Shown: piece by piece, positions 6,597 to 13,404 of the stretch | Numbering within the stretch: the stretch's first letter is position 1 | How the letters are laid out: the number at the start of each line of letters is the position of its first letter | DNA from: a virus | Direction: 5' to 3' (one strand) | DNA length: 37,420 bases | Virus record (IMG/VR): IMGVR_UViG_3300025308_000011 | Location: 1-37,420 of that record | Made by a program: the position numbers and the translations under genes | Notes under the pieces: generated by a model | Database searches by the model: none | Told to the model about the DNA's origin: nothing | Seen by the model: only the letters and a program-made list of their open reading frames with translations

Positions 6597-8351
6597 ATGA
6601 ATTCGAACACAGACAAAGATCCACGCTGGCAAGCCAGATCGCTTTACTGGCGAGGCTATCGCGTTGCGCGAATCAGCGAGTTGCTGCAAGTAAAGCCGGG
6701 CACAATCCATTCGTGGAAGCGCCGCGATAAATGGGACGATGCGGATCCTGTCGAGCGCTCCGAGTCCAGCCTCGAAGCACGGTTCATCATGCTGGTCGAA
6801 AAAGAGGATAAAGAGGGTAAGGACTACAAGGAAATCGACCTGCTCGGGCGGCAGATGGAGCGGCTGGCCCGGATAAAGAAATACGGTGGCAAGGGCGGCA
6901 ACGAAGCCGACCTGAATCCGAAGGTGGCGAACCGCAACAAGGGGCCGCGCAAGGCGGTGACCCGCAACGACTACAGCGAAGAGCAACAGGCGCGGCTCCA
7001 TGAAGCGTTCATGGATACCCAGTACGACTATCAGAAGAAGTGGTACCGCGCCGGGCTGGCGCATCGCATCCGGCAACTGTTGAAGTCCAGGCAGATCGGC
7101 GCGACCTGGTACTTCGCCCGCGAAGGGCTGGACGATGCGATGGTGACGGGGCGCAATCAGATTTATCTGTCAGCCTCGAAGGCGCAGGCGCATGTCTCGA
7201 AGAATTACATCAAGCAGTTCGCACGCGAATCCGCCGATATCGAGTTGCAGGGCGAGGTGATCGTGTTACCGAACGCCGCCGAACTGTATTTTCTCGGCAC
7301 CAACATCCGCACGGCGCAGAGCTACCACGGCAATCTGTATGTGGACGAAATATTCTGGATCCCGAAGTTTCTCGAATTCCGCAAGGTCACCTCCGGCATG
7401 GCGATGCACAAGCACTGGCGGCTGACCTATATGTCCACGCCGTCCACGCTGGCGCATGAGGCGCATGCGTTCTGGTCTGGAGCATTGTTCAACAAGGGCA
7501 GAGCGGAAGCGGAAAAGATCAAGCTGGATGTTACCCATGCCGGGCTGAAGGATGGGCGCTTGTGCGAAGACGGACACTGGCGGCAGATCGTGACGGTGAT
7601 GGATGCCGTCGCGGGCGGTTGCGATCTATTCGATATCGACCAGCTGCGCATGGACTACAGCCCGGAGGAATTCGCCAACCTGCTGATGTGCGAATTTATA
7701 GACGACGGGCAGAGCGTGTTCCCGCTCGCCGAGTTGCAGCGCTGCATGGTCGATTCGTGGGTGGTGTGGGACGACTTCAAGCCGTTCGCGCAGCGCCCGC
7801 TCGGCTATCGCGAGGTGTGGATCGGATACGACCCGTCGCATACCGGCGACAGCGCGGCGCTGGTGGTGATCGCGCCGCCTGCGGTGCCGGGTGGCAAGTT
7901 CCGCATGCTCGACCGCGTGCAATTCAAGGGTATGGATTTCGAAGAGCAGGCGCGGCGCATCGAAAAGGTGACGAAGGCCTACAACGTCACGTACATCGGC
8001 ATCGATACCACCGGCATCGGGCAGGGTGTGTTCCAGTTGGTCAAGCAGTTTTTCCCGGCTGCGCGCTCGTTCAACTATTCGCCGGACGTGAAGATGCGCC
8101 TGGTGATGAAGGCGAAGGACGTGATCACAAAGGGCAGGCTGGAGTTCGACGCAGGCTGGAATGACGTGGCCGCATCGTTCATGGCGATCAAAAAGACCAC
8201 CACGGCCAGCGGACGGCAGATCACCTTCGAGGCCGGACGCTCGGCGGAGATCAGCCACGCCGATCTGGCATGGGCAACGATGCACGCGCTCTCGAACGAA
8301 CCGCTCGAAGGCAGCAATTCCCGTAATTCATCCATCATGGAGTTCAGCTAA
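6597..8351 (+). CDS. P: Terminase large subunit gpP (ATPase/nuclease)
   Basis: A 584-residue large terminase (P2 gpP: 590) that drives DNA into the prohead. The N-terminus has an HTH-like segment (GYRVARISELLQVKPGTIHSW). The ATPase carries a Walker-A-like KSRQIGATW (about 163-171) and Walker B NLYVDE (Asp250-Glu251). The nuclease region shows IGYDPSHTGDSAAL (Asp412) and YIGIDTTGIG. The ATG has no Shine-Dalgarno and lies at the predicted transcription start, suggesting a leaderless mRNA. The stop overlaps the portal start (TAATG). Confidence 0.95.
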   Translation: MNSNTDKDPRWQARSLYWRGYRVARISELLQVKPGTIHSWKRRDKWDDADPVERSESSLEARFIMLVEKEDKEGKDYKEIDLLGRQMERLARIKKYGGKGGNEADLNPKVANRNKGPRKAVTRNDYSEEQQARLHEAFMDTQYDYQKKWYRAGLAHRIRQLLKSRQIGATWYFAREGLDDAMVTGRNQIYLSASKAQAHVSKNYIKQFARESADIELQGEVIVLPNAAELYFLGTNIRTAQSYHGNLYVDEIFWIPKFLEFRKVTSGMAMHKHWRLTYMSTPSTLAHEAHAFWSGALFNKGRAEAEKIKLDVTHAGLKDGRLCEDGHWRQIVTVMDAVAGGCDLFDIDQLRMDYSPEEFANLLMCEFIDDGQSVFPLAELQRCMVDSWVVWDDFKPFAQRPLGYREVWIGYDPSHTGDSAALVVIAPPAVPGGKFRMLDRVQFKGMDFEEQARRIEKVTKAYNVTYIGIDTTGIGQGVFQLVKQFFPAARSFNYSPDVKMRLVMKAKDVITKGRLEFDAGWNDVAASFMAIKKTTTASGRQITFEAGRSAEISHADLAWATMHALSNEPLEGSNSRNSSIMEFS

Positions 8352-9409
8352 TGAAAAATCATCGCAAATCGCGCAGCTTCGCTGCCAATCAAAACACACC
8401 GGCGCCGGAGACTTCCGCAACAGTTACCGCACCGGCCAAGTCCGAGGCTTTCACCTTCGGCGATCCGATTCCCTCGCTGGATCGGCGCGAGATCATGGAG
8501 TATCTCGAATGCGTCAAGATGGGCCGGTACTACGAGCCGCCGATTTCATGGGAAGGTCTGTCGAGATCGTTCCGCGCGGCGGTGCATCACTCCAGCGCGA
8601 TCTACGTCAAGCGCAACATCCTCGCCAGCTCGTTCATCCCGCACCGGCTGCTGACGCGCACCGCGTTCTCCGCGTGGGTGTTGGACTTCCTGGTGTTCGG
8701 CAATGGCTATCTCGAAAAGCGCAATTCGCGCATCGGCGCAGCGCTCAGCCTGGAGCATTCGCCCGCCAAGTACGTGCGGCGCGGCACCGATCTGGTGAAC
8801 TACTGGTTTGCGCAGACCTGGCTCACCGAGCACGAGTTCGCGCCCGGCACGATCTTCCACCTGCGCGAACCGGACATCAATCAGGAAGTGTACGGCCTGC
8901 CCGAATATCTCTCCGCGCTCAACTCCGCCTGGCTGAACGAGAGCGCGACGCTTTTTCGCCGCAAGTATTTCCAGAACGGCAGCCATGCAGGGTTCATCCT
9001 CTACATGACCGACGCGGCTCAAGAGCAGGGCGATGTGGACGCGCTGCGCAAAGCGCTCAAGGAAGCCAAAGGCCCCGGCAACTTCCGCAACTTGTTCATG
9101 TACGCTCCGAACGGCAAAAAGGACGGCATTCAGTTGATACCGGTCAGCGAGGTGGCTGCAAAAGATGAGTTCTTCAACATCAAGAACGTCACCCGTGACG
9201 ATCTGCTGGCCGCGCACAGAGTTCCGCCGCAGCTGATGGGAATCATTCCCGGCAACGTCGGCGGCTTCGGCGATGTGGAAAAGGCGGCTGGCGTGTTCTC
9301 GGTAAACGAGATCACCCCGCTGCAAGAGCGTTTCAAAGAGGTGAACGACTGGATCGGCGAGGAAGTGATCCGGTTCAAGCCCTACGAACTCGCCAAGAGT
9401 CCGGCTTAA
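8351..9409 (+). CDS. Q: Portal protein gpQ
   Basis: A 352-residue portal of the P2 gpQ family (P2: 344), the dodecameric ring at one capsid vertex through which DNA passes. Typical motifs are AFTFGDPIPSLDRREIMEYL, PISWEGLSRSFRAAVHHSS, DFLVFGNGYLEKRNS and the C-terminal RVPPQLMGIIPGNVGGFGD. It is cotranscribed with the terminase by a one-base overlap and is followed at once by a strong hairpin terminator. Confidence 0.95.
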   Translation: MKNHRKSRSFAANQNTPAPETSATVTAPAKSEAFTFGDPIPSLDRREIMEYLECVKMGRYYEPPISWEGLSRSFRAAVHHSSAIYVKRNILASSFIPHRLLTRTAFSAWVLDFLVFGNGYLEKRNSRIGAALSLEHSPAKYVRRGTDLVNYWFAQTWLTEHEFAPGTIFHLREPDINQEVYGLPEYLSALNSAWLNESATLFRRKYFQNGSHAGFILYMTDAAQEQGDVDALRKALKEAKGPGNFRNLFMYAPNGKKDGIQLIPVSEVAAKDEFFNIKNVTRDDLLAAHRVPPQLMGIIPGNVGGFGDVEKAAGVFSVNEITPLQERFKEVNDWIGEEVIRFKPYELAKSPA

Positions 9410-9414
9410 AAACC

Positions 9415-9436
9415 AAGGGCCGCGAGAGCGGCCCTT
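9415..9436. terminator. Hairpin terminator between convergent Q and the 79-residue gene
   Basis: Perfect 9-bp stem AAGGGCCGC (9415-9423) with loop GAGA and arm GCGGCCCTT (9428-9436). On the minus strand it is followed by GGTTTTTAAG, a good T-tract. On the plus strand the T-run is weak. It sits between the stop codons of two convergent genes and probably ends both transcripts. Confidence 0.85.
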
Positions 9437-9442
9437 GTCGTT

Positions 9443-9682
9443 TCAGTTCTGGCTTGCCGCATCCCGCCACGGCGCTGCCTTCTGCATCAACCCCGCGAAC
9501 TTGTACACATCGTCCCGTCCATCATGAGTTGTGTGCCGCAGCAACTCAATCAGCCGATCCTCGTCCTTGTTCACACATTTCCAGCCCAGCTTCTTCGCCA
9601 GCGCATACACCTCGTCGATCATGGTCGTGCCCTGCGCCGTCTTCCGACGGCTCTGCTTGCGTGTCTTTTTGCTTAGTGACAT
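9443..9682 (-). CDS. Small hypothetical protein downstream of the antirepressor
   Basis: A 79-residue protein, very basic at the N-terminus (MSLSKKTRKQSRRKTAQG) and then mixed helical (IDEVYALAKKLGWKCVN, EDRLIELLRHTTHDGRDD). I do not recognise the family. AAGGGGG lies just upstream of the start and the gene begins 3 bases after the antirepressor stop, so the two are cotranscribed. The basic end could bind nucleic acid; that is a guess. Confidence 0.7.
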   Translation of the reverse strand: MSLSKKTRKQSRRKTAQGTTMIDEVYALAKKLGWKCVNKDEDRLIELLRHTTHDGRDDVYKFAGLMQKAAPWRDAASQN

Positions 9683-9685
9683 GGC

Positions 9686-10285
9686 TCATTCCCCCTTACC
9701 GTTGGTTAGGGGAAGCGGCGCGCCGTTGATTTCTTCGAGCGTCTCGGTGGGGATGCCCAGGGCATTGTTGATCTGGCGCAATTGAAGGTGCAGGTTGCGT
9801 TGCTGCGCAGGGTGTATGGTGGCAACCAGCTCCGCCATCGTGTCGCGGCTCTGCCGCTGCAACGTCTCGACCTGCCGCATCGTCATGCCTTCCCAGATGC
9901 CTGCCGTCACGCCTGGCAGCGTGCGAATGTGCCTGGCGTCTTCGCGCAGCTCTTCCAGTAGCGCCTTCCTTTCTTCCCACAATGCCTTCTCGGCCTGGAT
10001 GAAATAGCGGCGAACTGCGCGCCCCTTGTCGTTGTTCTCCAGCATGGCGAGTTCCTTCGCCATGTCGAGGGTGAGGTGGTATTCGATGCTTGGGCGACCT
10101 CCGGTACTTTTCCCCGAAACGGGGGAAAAGTCCTCGCCTTCAACGAACCCGTATTGTTCGATTCTTTCTTTCAACCAGGTGGCAAAATCTCGGCCAACTT
10201 CAAGCCGCTCGTGCAGGTCGCGGGCATTGCAAAGCTGGCGTTCGCTGGTGTAGGTAAATACTTGAATCGGTGCGGTTGTAGTCAT
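9686..10285 (-). CDS. ant: AntA/AntB-type antirepressor
   Basis: A 199-residue protein whose first 90 residues are a clear AntA/AntB domain (CNARDLHERLEVGRDFATWL, IEQYGFVEGEDF, HLTLDMAKELAML). In P1 and related phages Ant inactivates the lysogenic repressor and triggers lytic growth. The C-terminal half (MTMRQVETLQRQSRDTMAEL, QQRNLHLQLRQINNALG) is helical and unassigned. GGAG precedes the start. About 150 bases upstream lies a C4-like antisense RNA, the arrangement known from P1/P7, so its translation is probably silenced in the lysogen. It is transcribed away from attP, at the prophage end opposite int. Confidence 0.88.
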   Translation of the reverse strand: MTTTAPIQVFTYTSERQLCNARDLHERLEVGRDFATWLKERIEQYGFVEGEDFSPVSGKSTGGRPSIEYHLTLDMAKELAMLENNDKGRAVRRYFIQAEKALWEERKALLEELREDARHIRTLPGVTAGIWEGMTMRQVETLQRQSRDTMAELVATIHPAQQRNLHLQLRQINNALGIPTETLEEINGAPLPLTNGKGE

Positions 10286-10342
10286 GGTGAATCTCCATTT
10301 TCTAGTTGATTAACCGCTCCCACTACTAAATGGGAGGCGGAA

Positions 10343-10371
10343 CTGTGTGGGTTAGTAGACCGGGAAAACAG
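10343..10371 (-). promoter_or_regulatory. Ant-leader target segment complementary to the C4-like RNA
   Basis: On the minus strand 10371-10349 reads CTGTTTTCCC-GGTCTACTAACCC, nearly the full reverse complement of the segment at 10490-10466 (two blocks of about 9-10 paired bases with a short mismatch). The overlapping bases 10343-10351 (CTGTGTGGG on +) can instead pair perfectly with 10395-10403 (CCCACACAG). A further hairpin with CTCCCA/TGGGAG arms (10317-10336) lies just before the ant ribosome site. These competing pairings suggest a switchable leader. Confidence 0.6.
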
Positions 10372-10435
10372 AAAACCGGCGAGCCTTGCGGCTCCCCACA
10401 CAGCCCGCCAAAACTGGCTTGCCGTGTGTACGGAC

Positions 10436-10513
10436 AAAAAAATACCGCTTGAAGCGGTTCGTCCGCTGTTTTCCTTGGGCTACTAAACCCAATCAGCACA
10501 AGCGCGCTGACGG
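10436..10513 (-). ncRNA. C4-like antisense RNA controlling ant
   Basis: On the minus strand, upstream of ant, the seed GGGTTTAGTAGCCCAAGG plus AAAACAG (10490-10466) is followed by an intrinsic terminator: stem ACCGC/GCGGT with loop TTCAA (10458-10444) and seven T (10442-10436). The seed complements the ant leader at 10371-10349. This is the design of P1/P7 C4 RNA: a short RNA of about 77 nt encoded just upstream of, and in the same direction as, the antirepressor, acting by base pairing to its leader. With a start near 10513 the length would be about 78 nt. The 5' end is inferred; the complementarity and terminator are seen directly. Confidence 0.62.
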
Positions 10514-10519
10514 GTGTCA

Positions 10520-10548
10520 GCTTAATGCAACACTGTGTCACGCGTCAA
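10520..10548 (-). promoter_or_regulatory. Possible promoter of the C4/ant transcript
   Basis: On the minus strand TTGACG (10548-10543) is a good -35. The -10 is poor: TTAAGC at 17-base spacing or CATTAA at 15. A 6-bp hairpin GCTGAC/GTCAGC (10507-10522) follows. This is the only -35-like element found close upstream of the antisense RNA. Confidence 0.35.
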
Positions 10549-10615
10549 CACATTCAAGTCGCACGAGCTGATCATCACCAACTACAACCCCACCATCATG
10601 GGCGGCCTGTTCTAG
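10526..10615 (+). pseudogene. Remnant of a gene 3' end, possibly an adenine methylase tail
   Basis: A 29-codon frame ends with FKSHELIITNYNPTIMGGLF and a TAG, followed 47 bases later by a good intrinsic terminator. In-frame stops (TAA at 10523) cut off anything upstream and no start is present. The ending E-L-I-I-T-N-Y...G-L-F recalls the C-termini of phage-borne D12-class adenine methylases, but I cannot prove this from 29 residues. It overlaps the putative C4 promoter on the other strand, so it may be a scar of gene replacement. Confidence 0.3.
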
Positions 10616-10661
10616 CCAGCCGCCCATGCTTTGGCCCAGCCCGAAACCCATCGGGCACACC

Positions 10662-10685
10662 GCCGCCGACCAGGGCGGCTTTTTT
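10662..10685 (+). terminator. Intrinsic terminator on the plus strand
   Basis: Stem GCCGCC (10662-10667) / GGCGGC (10674-10679) followed by six T (10680-10685). No intact plus-strand gene lies upstream for more than 1 kb, so it appears orphaned and supports the view that 10526-10615 is a gene remnant. From 10690 to 10900 I see no convincing gene; a 34-codon cysteine-rich frame at 10741-10845 lacks a ribosome site. Confidence 0.65.
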
Positions 10686-10904
10686 ACGTCCACCTCACCC
10701 CTCAGCGCGCGCTCGTGACCCCGCCACGCCCGGGCGCTTTATGGGTCGGTATTCGTGCAGGTGCATGGATCGCTGGAAGCCGCTGCCAGTGCGCGGGGCG
10801 TGCAGGGTAGAGGCTGGATGTATTGGTGCGCTCTGGTGCGCATAGCTTGCGCAACCGCGTGCACACACCATTTCAAGTAGACCGTGGAGCCGATTTTAGA
10901 ACGA

Positions 10905-11203
10905 GCATCGGAAAAGGGTGATTTTAGTAATTGCACCCAAAAAAGAAGCGCAACTCATTGATTAATATAAAGCATGTTTGTTACTTTTTGGGGTAATAAG
11001 TGGTAACTAAAAAGGTAATTATTTAGTAATATGCTGATTGTAAAAGGGTTTGTGTTTTTGAAAAGTGCCGGTTCAAAACGGTAACCTGATTACCTATATA
11101 TTACTAAAAAATTACCTTTTCTAATTATCTCCAGTATTGCGTACTGGTGCGGCTTTCAGGCTTGTTATTTTGCAATGTTACCAATATCACCTTTTTCCGA
11201 TGC
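10905..11203. repeat. AT-rich GGTRAY repeat field with nested inverted repeats (candidate origin)
   Basis: Nine copies of GGTRAY occur in 275 bases: forward at 10917, 10992, 11002, 11014 and 11080; reverse at 11089-11094, 11111-11116, 11177-11182 and 11186-11191. Four are part of a longer unit, GGTRAT-(4-7)-TAGTAA or TGGTAA followed by TTGCA or TATGC, arranged head-to-head. The outer arms (10905-10935 and 11171-11203) and inner arms (about 11006-11031 and 11099-11124) share nearly the same centre. The stretch is strikingly AT-rich compared with its surroundings and contains no gene. P4 origins carry GGTGAAC-type iterons bound by its primase-helicase, so this may be the origin used by the primase-helicase at 20928. 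Arm sites for Xis or a repressor field are alternatives. Confidence 0.6.
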
Positions 11204-11329
11204 GCCCTCAAATTTTAGCGCAACCCCTCGCGCATGACGTGCGTGCATGCGTGCGCGTATAGATATCGCCATGCATGCTGAGCGAGGTATCTGGGTGATC
11301 ATGTTGATGCGGCCAGGAGGGGAGCGGGT

Positions 11330-11354
11330 CATCTGCGTATGCCATACGCAGATG
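11330..11354. repeat. Perfect 11-bp inverted repeat beside attP
   Basis: CATCTGCGTAT (11330-11340), three bases, ATACGCAGATG (11344-11354). There is no T-tract, so it is not an obvious terminator. It lies 10 bases from the left pair of TGCGCGACT repeats and may be an accessory protein site (for example Xis) in the attP complex. Confidence 0.55.
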
Positions 11355-11363
11355 GTTGATGCC

Positions 11364-11383
11364 TGCGCGACTTTTGCGCGACT
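11364..11383 (+). repeat. Left pair of TGCGCGACT direct repeats (putative integrase arm sites)
   Basis: TGCGCGACT occurs at 11364-11372 and 11375-11383, 11 bases apart start to start. The same 9-mer, in the same orientation, is duplicated on the other side of attP. Tyrosine integrases of the lambda and P2 type bind such direct repeats on both arms of attP with their N-terminal domain. Confidence 0.7.
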
Positions 11384-11475
11384 CTTGGCACATTCATCAG
11401 CATAAATAGGCACTCGGCGCGCCGGTGGAATGCCTAACCTATTGATGTATATGGTGTGGTTGGAGAAGTCGGCAG

Positions 11476-11522
11476 GGCTACGAACCAAGGGGTCAGGAGT
11501 TCGAATCTCTTCGGGCGCACCA
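11476..11522 (+). other. attP: attP core: 3' part of a tRNA-Arg(ACG) gene
   Basis: The sequence from GGCTACGAACC through the T-arm GGAGTTCGAATCTC to GGGCGCACCA is the 3' portion of tRNA-Arg with anticodon ACG: anticodon loop CTACGAA, 3' half of the anticodon stem CCAAG, T-loop and acceptor ending in CCA. The 5' half of the tRNA is absent. Phages that integrate in tRNA genes carry exactly this part in attP so that the gene is restored after integration. The integrase gene ends 114 bases away. The left edge of identity with the host site cannot be set without the host sequence. Confidence 0.88.
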
Positions 11523-11530
11523 GTAATTCA

Positions 11531-11569
11531 ATGGGTTAGGTCAGAAATGGCCTAGCCCATTTTCTTTTT
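11531..11569 (+). terminator. Terminator just downstream of the attP tRNA segment
   Basis: Stem ATGGGTTAGG (11531-11540) / CCTAGCCCAT (11551-11560), with one G-T pair, followed by TTTTCTTTTT. It would terminate the restored tRNA-Arg transcript after integration and shield the integrase end from read-through. Confidence 0.75.
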
Positions 11570-11589
11570 GCGCGACTTTTTGCGCGACT
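11569..11589 (+). repeat. Right pair of TGCGCGACT direct repeats (putative integrase arm sites)
   Basis: TGCGCGACT at 11569-11577 and 11581-11589, each preceded by a run of T, 12 bases apart start to start. Together with 11364-11383 this gives two sites on each side of the core in the same orientation, typical of an arm-binding integrase. Confidence 0.7.
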
Positions 11590-11635
11590 ATTTCGGGGTT
11601 TTATGCACGGGTGGCCAGTTTTTATGCATTGGAAC

Positions 11636-12889
11636 CTACCCGTTGACCACCCGCAGCAGCGTCCTGGTGCCCTGCCGGTCGAGAGCCAGGTTTGATAGTT
11701 TGATGAGCCTGCCGATATCGGCACTGGCGTAGTGCTCGGGGATTGAGGCGGATTTGTGGCCCAACAGGGCGTTGCGGTCTTCCTGTGGGACGCCGGCGAG
11801 ACGCAGGCGGCTGGCGTAGGTGTGGCGCAGGTCGTGGATGCGGATGTTGTGGAATCCGGGCATGGCCGTGGCCACGAACTGTTTCAGATCGTCGGTGAGC
11901 AGGATCCCGCACTGCCCATCCTTCAGCAGCTCTTCCGGGATGGTTTTGCCGGCCGCTGTGTACAGTTGCATCGCAGCGCGGATCCGGGCTTTATCCCATG
12001 CCGAGTTGTTCATGGTGCCGACGCGGTGCCCGTTGTAGGTGAAAACGAAGTCGAACTCAGTGTCTTTGCCAGGCTTCTTGATGTATTCGGTCATCCCGGC
12101 ATCGTTGAGGCGCTTTGTCCTGATTGCCCGCTGCGCCTCAACGATGCGCCACGCTGCATCATTAAGGATGGCGACGTGGCTCACGCCGGTCTTGTAATCG
12201 TCTGCCGGAATGACAAACACGCTGCGACCCACTTCCGGTACCGGCACCTCCCACGCCCAGCGCAAGCCGCACACATTCTCGTCGCGCAGGCCGGTGTTTA
12301 CATCGAACAGCGCCATCGCCTGTAGATGCGCCGGAAGCTCTGGGAACAATACATCTTGCTCTTCCCAACTCAACGGGTGCGGCGGACGGCGGTTCTCCTG
12401 CTCCATGGTGATCAGCGGCGGCGCGGTGAGCAGCAACGGATGGCCGTTATCATCTCGCCATGCGCGCGCGGCGCGGTTGAGGATGGTGCGGACAACTTCA
12501 AGGGTGCGATTGATTGTGGTGGGGCTTACGCCATCGAGGCGGCGGGCATCTTTGAATTCCTCCAGCGTGGCGTCATGAATGCGTCCGATCTCCATGCTGC
12601 CGATGAAGGGCAGCAGCAGCAGGACATGCCAGGCGAGGACTTCTGCGGAGCGCTTGTTCTGGGATTCGGTCAGGTACCGTGACGCGCAATCTGCGAACAC
12701 ATGGCGATTGCATCGTTGACGATGTTTGTTCTCTGAGAGTTGGCGGATTTCTTCGGCGAGCCGTTGCTCGGCTTCGTCCTGAGAGACTTTGCCGAGCCGG
12801 ATGAAGATGCGCTCTCCCTTGTGGACCTTATTGAGGGTTCGGGTTCCGTCCTTATCGAGCGAAATCCCGCGTGTTCGGGTTGTTGCCAT
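11636..12889 (-). CDS. int: Tyrosine-recombinase integrase
   Basis: A 417-residue integrase that recombines attP with the host tRNA-Arg gene. The catalytic residues are visible: Arg202 (NTGLRDENVCGLRW), His352 and Arg355 (IHDLRHTYASRL), His378 (LLGHKS) and Tyr387 (PEHYAS). The N-terminal 65 residues would hold the arm-binding domain, followed by a core-binding SAM-like domain (about 65-160). The start has GGAG 8 bases upstream. Unlike P2, where int follows the repressor, this gene is the last one of the long early operon and its first 220 bases overlap the excisionase-like frame. Confidence 0.93.
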   Translation of the reverse strand: MATTRTRGISLDKDGTRTLNKVHKGERIFIRLGKVSQDEAEQRLAEEIRQLSENKHRQRCNRHVFADCASRYLTESQNKRSAEVLAWHVLLLLPFIGSMEIGRIHDATLEEFKDARRLDGVSPTTINRTLEVVRTILNRAARAWRDDNGHPLLLTAPPLITMEQENRRPPHPLSWEEQDVLFPELPAHLQAMALFDVNTGLRDENVCGLRWAWEVPVPEVGRSVFVIPADDYKTGVSHVAILNDAAWRIVEAQRAIRTKRLNDAGMTEYIKKPGKDTEFDFVFTYNGHRVGTMNNSAWDKARIRAAMQLYTAAGKTIPEELLKDGQCGILLTDDLKQFVATAMPGFHNIRIHDLRHTYASRLRLAGVPQEDRNALLGHKSASIPEHYASADIGRLIKLSNLALDRQGTRTLLRVVNG

Positions 12890-13101
12890 GGTTGGTCTCC
12901 ATGCTTCGGCGGTTTGCCGTTGCGGGATTTATGGTGCGACGCCCATGCGTCCAAGTCAAACCGGTCGAACGCCACGCCTCTGGCACCGACTGGGATCTCC
13001 GTCATGAACGGCCTCACCTCCGCATCGAACACAGCGCGGCACATGCCCAGATAGGCAGGCGCGTTGCAGTGTCGGATGTAGCGGGGGATGATAGAAGGCA
13101 T
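12670..13101 (-). CDS. Excisionase-like small DNA-binding protein
   Basis: The first 70 residues (MPSIIPRYIRHCNAPAYLGM, VFDAEVRPFMTEIPVG, GVAFDRFDLDAWASHH) match the small HTH proteins that sit just upstream of integrases in betaproteobacterial elements: a site-specific DNA binder naming its target through an AlpA/Xis-like wing. I infer an excisionase role. The frame stays open for a further 70 residues inside int, with basic low-complexity sequence, so either the protein has a C-terminal tail or a recent stop was lost. The start at 13101 directly follows the TAG of a 13-codon mini-frame (MQLELHAFRGMPV). Confidence 0.6.
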   Translation of the reverse strand: MPSIIPRYIRHCNAPAYLGMCRAVFDAEVRPFMTEIPVGARGVAFDRFDLDAWASHHKSRNGKPPKHGDQPWQQPEHAGFRSIRTEPEPSIRSTRESASSSGSAKSLRTKPSNGSPKKSANSQRTNIVNDAIAMCSQIARHGT

Positions 13102-13146
13102 GCTACACCGGCATCCCGCGAAAGGCATGCAGTTCGAGTTGCATAA

Positions 13147-13404
13147 TCAGATCGCCTGCTTGTGCGGCTTCAAATCCCACGGAAACACCAGGGACTGAAC
13201 ACCGTCGCTTTTGCGCGTGCAGGCGATCATGCCGGCCATGCCGATTTCGTCGACCGTCACGGGTTCGCCGTGGTTCACCATCTGGGTTCCGGCCGGCGGC
13301 GAGTTGCGCCAGCTGATGCGGTGGCCCGAGCCACGCCGGAATTCGTGTGTGTACTCGAACTCGCCGAGCAACCCCTTTGAATCGCAGCCTTTAATTGCTT
13401 TCAT
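13147..13404 (-). CDS. Hypothetical early protein
   Basis: An 85-residue protein from MKAIKGCDSKGLLGEFEY, chosen because its ATG overlaps the previous stop (ATGA); an ATG five codons earlier is possible. It contains HEFRRGSGHRISWRNSPP and GMAGMIACTRKSDGVQSLVF. It looks like a compact globular beta-rich protein, family not recognised. Confidence 0.65.
   Translation of the reverse strand: MKAIKGCDSKGLLGEFEYTHEFRRGSGHRISWRNSPPAGTQMVNHGEPVTVDEIGMAGMIACTRKSDGVQSLVFPWDLKPHKQAI

Noticed and set aside
10326-10541. 71-codon minus-strand frame upstream of ant
   Set aside because: It spans the terminator and antisense-RNA structures, has no ribosome site, and its translation is low-complexity. The base-paired structure explains the region better.
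10741-10845. 34-codon cysteine-rich plus-strand frame
   Set aside because: The sequence is intriguing (five cysteines), but there is no ribosome site or promoter and no family I can name, so I do not call it.
11165-11488. 107-codon minus-strand frame across the attP arm
   Set aside because: It begins inside the tRNA segment and runs through arm repeats and inverted repeats; no recognisable protein.
11476-11522. A complete tRNA-Arg gene
   Set aside because: Only the anticodon loop through the CCA end is present; the 5' acceptor, D-arm and 5' anticodon stem are missing, so it is an att segment, not a working tRNA.
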